From assembly GCF_958450345.1 (NCBI RefSeq), contig NC_088781.1, forward strand, positions 118,184,431 to 118,248,430: DNA of 64,000 bases. Direction: 5' to 3'. The notes below the pieces were generated by a model. It did no database searches. It was not told where the DNA came from and saw only the letters and a program-made list of their open reading frames with translations. Source of the stretch: Calliphora vicina (taxonomy: Eukaryota; Arthropoda; Insecta; Diptera; Calliphoridae). The translations under genes were made by a program, and so were the position numbers. Positions 46,785 to 57,000 of the stretch are shown here, piece after piece. Within the stretch, counting starts at the first letter, position 1, and every line of letters starts with the position of its first letter.

Positions 46785-48460
46785 CTATTATTCATTAAAA
46801 AAATATAAAAAAACTGTTTAAATTTTATAAATTACGAATTCTTAAAAGGGAATTATTTGATGAGCTTTCAAATCCAAAACAAATTGAATTCATTTGAAAT
46901 AAATGCATCTTTTTATTGAGTTTATTATTAAAACTGCGGCATTTAAAATAGATGGAGTATCTTTTGACCGCGGTTTTGTTTTTAATAACTTATATGTTCA
47001 AGAGTACAAAATCGAAAAAAAATTACAAGCACATTTTTGATGTTGATGGTTCCAGTAGAACAAATATGGTCCACATTTTTTTAAAAATTTTATTTTTTTT
47101 TTAAATTGTGAATTTTTTTAGACGTTTATCTACATAATTTATGATAACTCAAAAAGTGTTAGTCCGATATTATTAAAATAAACTTAGAAAAGTTTAGATT
47201 TACACAAGCTTTAATCCGTTTATATATTTCATTTTAATCGGTTCTGTAGTTTCGGAGTTATAATAACAAATTGATGCAAAAAATAAATTTTTTAAGTGAA
47301 AATATCAATTTTATTTGCTTTAAAAAATCATGAAAAATCGAAAACGGCAGAAATTGTATGAGCTTACAAAGGTATACTTGAAGTGTAAATTTTTTTATTG
47401 TAACAAATAATATTTACACTCAAAACACATAATATTTACACTCAAAATACACGCTTGTAAGCACATACAATCTTGTGAAAATGAGCGAATTCACTTAATT
47501 GTGAATAAATTCGAAAATAATCAATCGATTTTTTTGATTGATATCTCATTTTATTCCTATTACATGTGGCTTTACGATTAAGCAATAAATCTGAACAATT
47601 TTTGCGGTTTTCGATTTTTTCAAAACAAAAAATATTGCTATTTTCACGTAAAAAATATATTTTTTGCTTCAATTTGTTATTATAACTCCGAAACTACTAA
47701 GCCGATTGAAACGCAATATATATGTGAAAATTTGTATGTAGCATGGGAAAAGTGTTTTCAACATTCAATCAATCGAAAGAAGAACATTAACTACTCAATT
47801 TTATGTATATCAAATAAAAAATTAAAATTTTGTGAAAATGAGCGAATTCACTTAATTGTGAATAAATTCGAAAAGAATCAATCGATTTTTATGATCGATA
47901 TATCACTTAGTTGCTATTATATTTGGGTTTGCGATAAAGTAATAAATCTGAACCATTTCTGCCGTTTTCGATTTTTCATGTGTTTTTTAAAACAAAAAAA
48001 TTTGGTATTTTCACGTAAAAAATATATTTTTTGCTTCAATTTGTTATTATAACTCCGAAACTACTGAGCCGATTAAAACACAATATATAAATAGATTAAA
48101 GGTTATGTAAATTTTAACTTTCTTAAGTTTATTTCAATAACATCGGACTATCATAAATTATGTGGAGAAACATCTACAAAAATTCTTAACTTTAGAAAAA
48201 AACTATTCATAGAATTCAAAAATTTTACCATTTTTGTACTTAGGTAACCATGATGCATCAAATCTGTCTAGTGGTTAGTGAATGAAGCCTTTTTTGCTGT
48301 TGACCTGTGTTATTTATTAAAAACATAAAAATCTGTTTAAATTTTATAAATTACGAATTCGTAAAAAAGATTTACATATTTTATGAGCTTTCAAATCCAA
48401 AACAAATGGTATTCATTTGTAGGGTGTATCTTTTGAATGCGGTTTTTGTTTTTATGTCAT
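46785..48460. repeat. Composite foldback with internal tandem duplication
   Basis: Outer direct repeats: about 46800-46985 and 48320-48450 share TTTAAATTTTATAAATTACG and GAGCTTTCAAATCCAAAACA. Inner tandem pair: about 47470-47725 and 47825-48075 share AAAATGAGCGAATTCACTTA, then ATTGTGAATAAATTCG, and further on TTATTATAACTCCGAAACTA. The segment 47210-47345 is the reverse complement of part of that unit, and 47090-47200 is inverted relative to 48090-48190. No protein family. It looks like a foldback element that duplicated its core. Confidence 0.7.
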
Positions 48461-48582
48461 TTGTTCTCACTTAATCATAGAACATTATAGTGTAAACAAC
48501 AAATTTTGTTTGCTTCGAAAATGTCAAATTTTGTACCAACAAATCGTCAAATGCGGGAAGTTTTGCTTTACTTCTTTAATTT

Positions 48583-49033
48583 AATTCGGCTGTGCCGAAT
48601 CTTATATACCCTTCACCAAATTATACCTTAAAATTAAATTTTTAAATATTTTTTGGTAAACAGAATTACAATTTTTTTTTCAGAATTGTTTTTAAATTTT
48701 TTTTAAATTTATTTTAAAAAAGTTTTTTCTAATTTTTTTAAAATAATTTTTTTTATTTTATTGAAAAAAAATTTATACCAAAAAATATTTTTTTGTGCAA
48801 AAAACATCGGTACTTTGAAATATCTGTCATTGGATATCCATATTGTCCATATTGATGACTTCGTAATCCTAATATAGATCAAAAATAGGCCAAAAATCGA
48901 GGTTATCCCGGTCGATTTTAAATAGCAACCGAGTCGGAAGAATTCCCAATATATTGATGTAAGAACCATGTATATAAGTTATTTGGGGACTACGGAAAGT
49001 TGATTTCAACATATAGACGGACATGGCTATATA
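48583..49033 (-). mobile_element. Truncated hairpin repeat, copy E6, inside mariner C
   Basis: Begins at the ATTCGGCTGTGCCGAAT hairpin without the usual ACAAGTAAGAG flank, runs through TATACCCTTCACC and A/T-rich sequence, and stops at GACGGACATGGCTATAT, where mariner resumes. The mariner reading before (Phe-Asn-Leu) and after (Lys-Lys-Ser-Pro) is adjacent in intact mariners, so it is a true insertion. Confidence 0.7.
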
Positions 49034-49318
49034 GACAATGGTATAAAAAAGTCCCGCTGAAGAACATCGATTGCTCACCAAAGTTTATGGTGAATGTGCT
49101 CCATCGGTTTCAACGTGCGAGAACTGGTTTGTTCGGTTCACAAGTAGTGATTTTGACACGGAATACAAAAATTGCCCACGCCAGCCATAAAAGTTTGAAT
49201 TCCAAGAAAGCATTGGAGGCATTACAGTATGAATATTGTTGTCTAACTCAACCAGAATATGCAAAATCATTGGGAGCTACTCAAGCAGCAATTTCAACAT
49301 GTTTTCGAGAAGCACGAT

Positions 49319-50058
49319 TAGGGTTCCTAATTTCCCGGACTTTTTTCAATCCCGGGAGGAAATTAAAAAATCGTTTCATTCCCGGGAATTCCCGGGAAAT
49401 TTTTTAATACTAAATTTAACCAAAATCCAGAATTTTTTTTCCAATAAATTGACTTATAATAATTCCAGGTTTTAAAAGAAATATGAAATAACTATATTTG
49501 GTTGCACAGTTTTGGTCCAGCCTTTATAAGTATTTCTAATTTAATAGTGGCATTTGATCGGTATTGTCACAGTCGTAGTTTTAATTAGTATAAAATCAAT
49601 AAATTCTTTGTTTAATTAAAATACTTAAGCATTTCGAGTATGTTAAATCTATAAAACAAATCTAATTTTAAATAAACAAATTTATTAATAATATTCATTG
49701 AAAAGTTGAAATATTAGGCAACTTAATAATTCCTTTAAGAATATAAGCTTAAAATTTGATTAATTCTTAATAACCGAATTTTTCTACTGTGGCTTGAGAT
49801 GAGTGAAAAAAACGGGGTTTTCAACCGTAATACTTCTTTGCCAACTGACTATGTTTGCTAGAACCGAAGAAATCTGTGGATATAATAGAATAATTCAGTT
49901 AGCAACAAATTTGACCATCGATACGAATCTGAATGTTGTAACTTTTAGAAGAAATCGTATGAAGGTATTCCCGAAAATTCCCGACAAACATTTCCCGAAA
50001 ATTAACAAAAAAATATTCCCGGGAATTCCCGAGAAATTTTTCCCGCGTAGGAACCCTA
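49319..50058. mobile_element. Non-autonomous hAT-like element inside mariner C
   Basis: Ends are TAGGGTTCCTA (49319-49329) and TAGGAACCCTA (50048-50058), perfect 11-bp inverted repeats. It is flanked by AGCACGAT at 49311-49318 and 50059-50066, an exact 8-bp target duplication. Subterminal CCCGGGAATTCCCGGGAA-like palindromes occur at both ends. 8-bp duplication and TAGGG ends fit the hAT superfamily. 740 bp with no recognisable transposase; the 100-residue open frame at 49803-50105 has no BED or dimerisation domain that I can see and reads across the right end. Confidence 0.88.
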
Positions 50059-50465
50059 AGCACGATTCATGCAAAATCAGGAAAATTGGGTACCATACGA
50101 ATTGAAGCCAAGAGACCTTGAAAGACGATTCTTCATGCCCGAAATGATGTTTGAACGGTATAAAAGAAAATCATATTTACTCTGAATCATTATTTAAGAT
50201 ATCTCGAAGTATAAGAGATCGCACGTGAAGACCGGCCAAACCAGCCGAATCGACACCAAAGCCAAATATCCATAGCGCTAAGATAACGCTCTGTATTTGG
50301 TAAGAGCAACAGGATTCTATCTATTATGAGCTGCTGAAAGCTAACCATACCATAACAGGGAACCGGTACCGAACGTAACTGATTCATTTGAAGGGATCAT
50401 AGGCCGAAAAATGCCCAGAATATGCGGCCAGACATGAAACCGTAATATACCATAATGACAACGCA

Positions 50466-52244
50466 AATTTCAGTTGGAGATTGTGAGGCGGTATACCGGG
50501 TAATTCCAGCGCGTTTAAAAACTCGGTTAGATAGTTGACGACATCATCTTGGGAAGTAACGGAATCGAAGAATTGAATCTTAAAATTCAATTCTTCGACA
50601 TCAATGTTTTTCACAGCCGCTATAGGGCGATCGCTCAACCAATCATGATTTTTGTAATTTTGTGCAATGTTTGGAAACACCTTTCGGATGAGTTTGGATT
50701 TTGATTCGGTGAGCAGGCACAAAGCGACGGGAAATTTAATGCAGTTGGTCGAAATGTCAACCGGGTATTTGCCGTTGGCAATGTCCAGCTATTGTTTGGA
50801 AAATACTTCTCCAGATTGATCGTTCTGCAGCTCGACATACATGATCTCAATCAATTTGATGTGTTTTCATAAAACGGGCGACTTCAAACATCGGCTGGCT
50901 TCAAAACATTGCCAACAGAATCATTGCACCACCTAACCGGATTTGATTGTTTTGTAAACCTTGCAACGTTTTGTCTACTGCCACTTTTGTACACTCATCC
51001 CAAACGATCAGTTTGCTTTGCTGCAAAACTTTGGCCATCGCACTGTTTTTGGAAATGTTGCATGTGGTTTTTTCATTGATTTGCATATTCAATGACAACT
51101 TGAGTAGTGAATGATCAGTTCGACTACCTTCCAACAACGTTGCTCCAATTCCGCATGAAGCAAGTGTAAGTGCAATATCATTCAACGTACGTATAGTTGC
51201 CAAAATCAATGCGATCAAAAAAGATTTTCCAGTTCCACCAGGAGCGACCAAAACAAAAATACCTCCAGTTCCATCTTTCGATTCAACAGTGGAAAGTTTG
51301 TTCTAACTGATTCCCGCAAGGCATTGCAATAATCTTGTTTTTCGCGTGAAGACTCTTGATTATATAAGTCGTGCATCGGATAATACCTTGTTCGACATCA
51401 TCAAGCTCATGTCCTCCATTAATATCAAAGCCTCGTTATAAATTTCCTCGCTCAGTTTCAAATTTGGATTTGATGTTCTAATACGTATCTGATACAAAAT
51501 ATCATCACACATGGCATCTTTGTATTTGCACCACAAATAAGTCGGTTTGGATGGGAAGCATGTTGAGATAATTGAAAATAATGTTCGTATTTGATGATCA
51601 TTTGACTAAAATCACCATCTCCGAAGGTGTATTCCCAATGAGTGTCATTCTCAAACAATTGCAAGCATTGAGATACGTGTCACACAATTCACCATTTATA
51701 CTTCGCAAATCTAATAGCAAACGCAAATAGAAACTCTCATTTCTTGGATGGACTGTGTAAATGTGTAACTGCGACCTAATGAGTCGGTGGAAAATAAATG
51801 GGGGAAACCTGAAACTGGATTTCATTGTTTCCGCCGTTGAAATTTCTTTGACGATTGATTCCAAGAATAATATCATGCCATTTCAGAGTATAGCAACGTT
51901 CGGGGAAATTCATTATTCCGGCGCATTTCAAAAAAATCTGGTCTATGTTGTAGTTGGCGGTCGATCAAATCATTGTAATATATTCTCCTCAGTAAAGTAC
52001 ACTCTTTGGCCATTTTTCAGATGTACAGCTAAATGAACCACAGTTAGATTTCTTTCATAAATAGCAAGTGACTTCATCATTCACCGCACTAACTAATCCA
52101 TGTCACTGCCTTTGCTTACATATTTGTAGATGTATTTGATAAGCGAGCGTATTAGTGGGCGTGGAAAATTTTTCTTTCCATAAAAACCTATGTTGGACCA
52201 TGACGAACGTTTGGAAAATGTTATCCAAATCGGTACAGCCGTAC
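50466..52244 (-). pseudogene. Helitron-type helicase fragment, copy 2, inside mariner C
   Basis: Minus frames read, in protein order: LHIYTVHPRNESFYLRLLL and DLRSINGELCDTYLNAC near 51680-51770 (region before the helicase); then from about 51251 MVAPGGTGKSFLIALILATI (Walker A), SCGIGATLLEGSRTDHS, NSAMAKVLQQSKLIVWDEC (Walker B) and a break where the GDFRxTLPVI motif should be; finally KLIRKVFPNIAQNYKNHDWL and LNALELPGIPPHNLQLK, where it ends at mariner sequence. No Rep domain found. It keeps the Walker A that copy 1 lost and lacks the motif-III stretch that copy 1 kept. Confidence 0.88.
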
Positions 52245-52500
52245 TCAACTGATGCAATTACCAACGATAATGAAGTGGTTGGGAAGTTTCACCTCACCTG
52301 CTTTATAGTCCAGACCTTGTCTCATCCGAATACTAATTGTTTAGATCGATGCGGAACGCTTTCTCTGAGAAACGATTCACCTTAGAACAGAGTATCCGAA
52401 ATTGGATTGATTCGTTCTCGGACTCAAAAGATGAGCAGTTCTTTTTCCAAGATATTTGTGAAAAAAGAAATAAAGTCAAGGGAGAAACAAAAATTTCAAA

Positions 52501-54051
52501 ATTTAAATTTTAATATCTTTTAAACTAATGAAATAAATAGAAATTTCTTTACCATCTCACTTGCTTTATAACAATGTTTTATTCATTGAAATTTTTCCAA
52601 ATATTTTCCTAACCAGAGCTGGTCAAATTTGACACCTTGTATCCCACCTTGTATTCTAACAGAGTAGTCACAAATTCTATTTTCTTAAAGCTTATATCCT
52701 CCTCTACGATTTGTTCTTACATTATTTTGCAATCGATATATATTTTACGATCGATCCCACTGTGCACTGGTTGCTACGTTTAATTTTTTTATAATTTCTC
52801 TTATGCTGCATTTTCATTGTTCTTTGGAAATTGGGTACAAGAAGAGGAACCAAAAGGCAGAAATGTGTCCTGAAGTTCAAAGAAGCAGAAATAATACATG
52901 AAGTCTTTAATATAAATGCATGTCGAAGTTTAATTTTTGCTATATTTTTTTTGGCTGAAGTTTTCTGCCACTTGTTTTAGGTCAGGCCTCAAAAATGTAC
53001 TTATGTGTAATGAATTTTTGCACTGGACTAACAAATGCTGAAATACTGCGGCATTAAAATATATAATATTAAAAGAAAATAGGTAAGAATGGAATCTTAA
53101 ATACCCTACAACAAAACAAAGACAAGGAAATTAGGGATTTTTGTTGAAAAATATTCAGATTAGAGTTGGATTATGGGACTTTTCCCTTTATGTTGTTTTA
53201 TTCCTATACTATTTATTGATTTTAATAGGAAACATTTGTTATTATTCTATGTTTATATTCTTCTTTTAAAACAACTTTTCATTTCCAGCTGTTACACCGG
53301 AAATGTCAAATGTATGTTTACACTCCTTAATGTAGGATACACAATTGCTTTGCTTTTTACAAATACAAGTATAAACTGTATATGACTTGTATCAGTTTTG
53401 TATATTCTTTAAAAAGTTTCTTATTGTCCTTTTTTTCTTTTCCCAACTTTATGGCCATCTTGGTTGAGGAGTAGTGGTGGCAGAGTCTGTTTTTTTTATT
53501 TATATATTTCGCTTTATTTTCCAAAGTCAGTTGCAATTTTCGCTCCAAAAAAAAAAAAAAAAACTTGAAAAATGTCAACAACACACAACGCACACTTCTA
53601 GACTTTCAATAAGTTAAAATAAGTTTAAATTTTAAGGACACTCCAGCAAATGCGCTGTCTATTCCAGTGCTTATTTTGGGGGTGGGGGTGAGGTTTGAAC
53701 TGTAAAATATCAGCTACAAATAAAACATCCCACATGTTTTCTTATATTATATGGGATATTTTTTTAGAAATAACAATATTTTCTAGTGACATTTTTGGTC
53801 AATACTCATTTATTCATTGCACTGGCCAAATTTTCTATAACTTCCTGTTTAGACCATGACCAATGAATGCTGCTGACATTTTATTTTTTTATTTAACTTA
53901 GTGTATTTTCTTTTGTATAGGAATTTGTGTCTTTCTGCGAGAAAGCTACATGAAAAACACATTATGGAAAGCAAAAGTTGTAATAATAATGAAGTTTTAA
54001 AATGTGTACCCTACAACTTATCGATACATTGTTAAGTTTTTCTTGAATTTA
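52501..54051. other. Unique-looking AT-rich sequence before array 5
   Basis: No gene seen. Open stretches at 53173-53385 and 53357-53593 are low-complexity. A GGGGGTGGGGGTGAGG run lies at about 53677-53692. Confidence 0.5.
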
Positions 54052-57000
54052 AGTTCTAGTTCTGTTCTAGTTCTGTTCTAGTTCTGTTCTAGTTCTGTTC
54101 TAGTTCTGTTCTAGTTCTGTTCTAGTTCTGTTCTAGTTCTGTTCTAGTTCTGTTCTAGTTCTGTTCTAGTTCTGTTCTAGTTCTGTTCTAGTTCTGTTCT
54201 AGTTCTGTTCTAGTTCTGTTCTAGTTCTGTTCTAGTTCTGTTCTAGTTCTGTTCTAGTTCTGTTCTAGTTCTGTTCTAGTTCTGTTCTAGTTCTGTTCTA
54301 GTTCTGTTCTAGTTCTGTTCTAGTTCTGTTCTAGTTCTGTTCTAGTTCTGTTCTAGTTCTGTTCTAGTTCTGTTCTAGTTCTGTTCTAGTTCTGTTCTAG
54401 TTCTGTTCTAGTTCTGTTCTAGTTCTGTTCTAGTTCTGTTCTAGTTCTGTTCTAGTTCTGTTCTAGTTCTCTTCTAGTTCTGTTCTAGTTCTGTTCTAGT
54501 TCTGTTCTAGTTCTGTTCTAGTTCTGTTCTAGTTCTGTTCTAGTTCTGTTCTAGTTCTGTTCTAGTTCTGTTCTAGTTCTGTTCTAGTTCTGTTCTAGTT
54601 CTGTTCTAGTTCTGTTCTAGTTCTGTTCTAGTTCTGTTCTAGTTCTGTTCTAGTTCTGTTCTAGTTCTGTTCTAGTTCTGTTCTAGTTCTGTTCTAGTTC
54701 TGTTCTAGTTCTGTTCTAGTTCTGTTCTAGTTCTGTTCTAGTTCTGTTCTAGTTCTGTTCTAGTTCTGTTCTAGTTCTGTTCTAGTTCTGTTCTAGTTCT
54801 GTTCTAGTTCTGTTCTAGTTCTGTTCTAGTTCTGTTCTAGTTCTGTTCTAGTTCTGTTCTAGTTCTGTTCTAGTTCTGTTCTAGTTCTGTTCTAGTTCTG
54901 TTCTAGTTCTGTTCTAGTTCTGTTCTAGTTCTGTTCTAGTTCTGTTCTAGTTCTGTTCTAGTTCTGTTCTAGTTCTGTTCTAGTTCTGTTCTAGTTCTGT
55001 TCTAGTTCTAGTTCTGTTCTAGTTCTGTTCTAGTTCTGTTCTAGTTCTGTTCTAGTTCTGTTCTAGTTCTAGTTCTGTTCTAGTTCTGTTCTAGTTCTGT
55101 TCTAGTTCTGTTCTAGTTCTGTTCTAGTTCTGTTCTAGTTCTGTTCTAGTTCTGTTCTAGTTCTAGTTCTGTTCTAGTTCTGTTCTAGTTCTGTTCTAGT
55201 TCTGTTCTAGTTCTAGTTCTAGTTCTGTTCTAGTTCTGTTCTAGTTCTGTTCTAGTTCTAGTTCTGTTCTAGTTCTGTTCTAGTTCTGTTCTAGTTCTGT
55301 TCTAGTTCTAGTTCTGTTCTAGTTCTGTTCTAGTTCTGTTCTAGTTCTGTTCTAGTTCTGTTCTAGTTCTGTTCTAGTTCTGTTCTAGTTCTGTTCTAGT
55401 TCTGTTCTAGTTCTGTTCTAGTTCTGTTCTAGTTCTGTTCTAGTTCTGTTCTAGTTCTGTTCTAGTTCTGTTCTAGTTCTGTTCTAGTTCTGTTCTAGTT
55501 CTGTTCTAGTTCTGTTCTAGTTCTGTTCTAGTTCTGTTCTAGTTCTGTTCTAGTTCTGTTCTAGTTCTGTTCTAGTTCTGTTCTAGTTCTATTCTAGTTC
55601 TGTTCTAGTTCTGTTCTAGTTCTGTTCTAGTTCTGTTCTAGTTCTGTTCTAGTTCTGTTCTAGTTCTGTTCTAGTTCTGTTCTAGTTCTGTTCTAGTTCT
55701 GTTCTAGTTCTGTTCTAGTTCTGTTCTAGTTCTGTTCTAGTTCTGTTCTAGTTCTGTTCTAGTTCTGTTCTAGTTCTGTTCTAGTTCTGTTCTAGTTCTG
55801 TTCTAGTTCTGTTCTAGTTCTGTTCTAGTTCTGTTCTAGTTCTGTTCTAGTTCTGTTCTAGTTCTGTTCTAGTTCTGTTCTAGTTCTGTTCTAGTTCTGT
55901 TCTAGTTCTGTTCTAGTTCTGTTCTAGTTCTGTTCTAGTTCTGTTCTAGTTCTGTTCTAGTTCTGTTCTTGTTCTAGTTCTAGTTCTGTTCTAGTTCTGT
56001 TCTAGTTCTGTTCTAGTTCTGTTCTAGTTCTGTTCTAGTTCTGTTCTAGTTCTGTTCTAGTTCTGTTCTAGTTCTGTTCTAGTTCTGTTCTAGTTCTGTT
56101 CTAGTTCTAGTTCTAGTTCTGTTCTAGTTCTGTTCTAGTTCTGTTCTAGTTCTGTTCTAGTTCTGTTCTAGTTCTGTTCTAGTTCTGTTCTAGTTCTGTT
56201 CTAGTTCTGTTCTAGTTCTGTTCTAGTTCTGTTCTAGTTCTGTTCTAGTTCTGTTCTAGTTCTGTTCTAGTTCTGTTCTAGTTCTGTTCTAGTTCTGTTC
56301 TAGTTCTGTTCTAGTTCTGTTCTAGTTCTGTTCTAGTTCTGTTCTAGTTCTGTTCTAGTTCTGTTCTAGTTCTGTTCTAGTTCTGTTCTAGTTCTGTTCT
56401 AGTTCTGTTCTAGTTCTGTTCTAGTTCTGTTCTAGTTCTGTTCTAGTTCTGTTCTAGTTCTGTTCTAGTTCTGTTCTAGTTCTGTTCTAGTTCTGTTCTA
56501 GTTCTGTTCTAGTTCTGTTCTAGTTCTGTTCTAGTTCTGTTCTAGTTCTGTTCTAGTTCTGTTCTAGTTCTGTTCTAGTTCTGTTCTAGTTCTGTTCTAG
56601 TTCTGTTCTAGTTCTGTTCTAGTTCTGTTCTAGTTCTGTTCTAGTTCTGTTCTAGTTCTGTTCTAGTTCTGTTCTAGTTCTGTTCTAGTTCTGTTCTAGT
56701 TCTGTTCTAGTTCTGTTCTAGTTCTGTTCTAGTTCTGTTCTAGTTCTGTTCTAGTTCTGTTCTAGTTCTGTTCTAGTTCTGTTCTAGTTCTGTTCTAGTT
56801 CTGTTCTAGTTCTGTTCTAGTTCTGTTCTAGTTCTGTTCTAGTTCTGTTCTAGTTCTGTTCTAGTTCTGTTCTAGTTCTGTTCTAGTTCTGTTCTAGTTC
56901 TGTTCTAGTTCTGTTCTAGTTCTGTTCTAGTTCTGTTCTAGTTCTGTTCTAGTTCTGTTCTAGTTCTGTTCTAGTTCTGTTCTAGTTCTGTTCTAGTTCT

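Larger units (their letters stand above)
48470..52500 (+). pseudogene. Mariner, copy C, interrupted by three other elements
   Basis: Shell segments are 48470-48582, 49034-49318, 50059-50465 and about 52245-52500. In order they encode mariner motifs: MSNFVPTNRQMREVLLYFFN from 48522; SPAEEHRLLTKVYGE and CENWFVRF near 49050-49135; PEYAKSLGATQAAI near 49250; GYHTN/WVPYELKPRDLERRFFMPEMMF-type near 50090-50150; QTSRID/KAKYP-type near 50240; YHNDNA at 50450; and SWEVSPHLLYSPDL, LFRSMRNAFSEKRF, EQSIRNWIDSFSDSKDEQFF at 52270-52450. Frameshifts and stops occur in addition to the insertions, so it is dead. Upstream, CATTTGTTCTCACTTAATCA at 48459-48478 resembles the 5' end of copy B. Confidence 0.85.

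Noticed and set aside
47442..48052. Open frames on both strands of the foldback composite
   Set aside because: Both copies follow the repeated DNA unit; peptides are low-complexity and unmatched.
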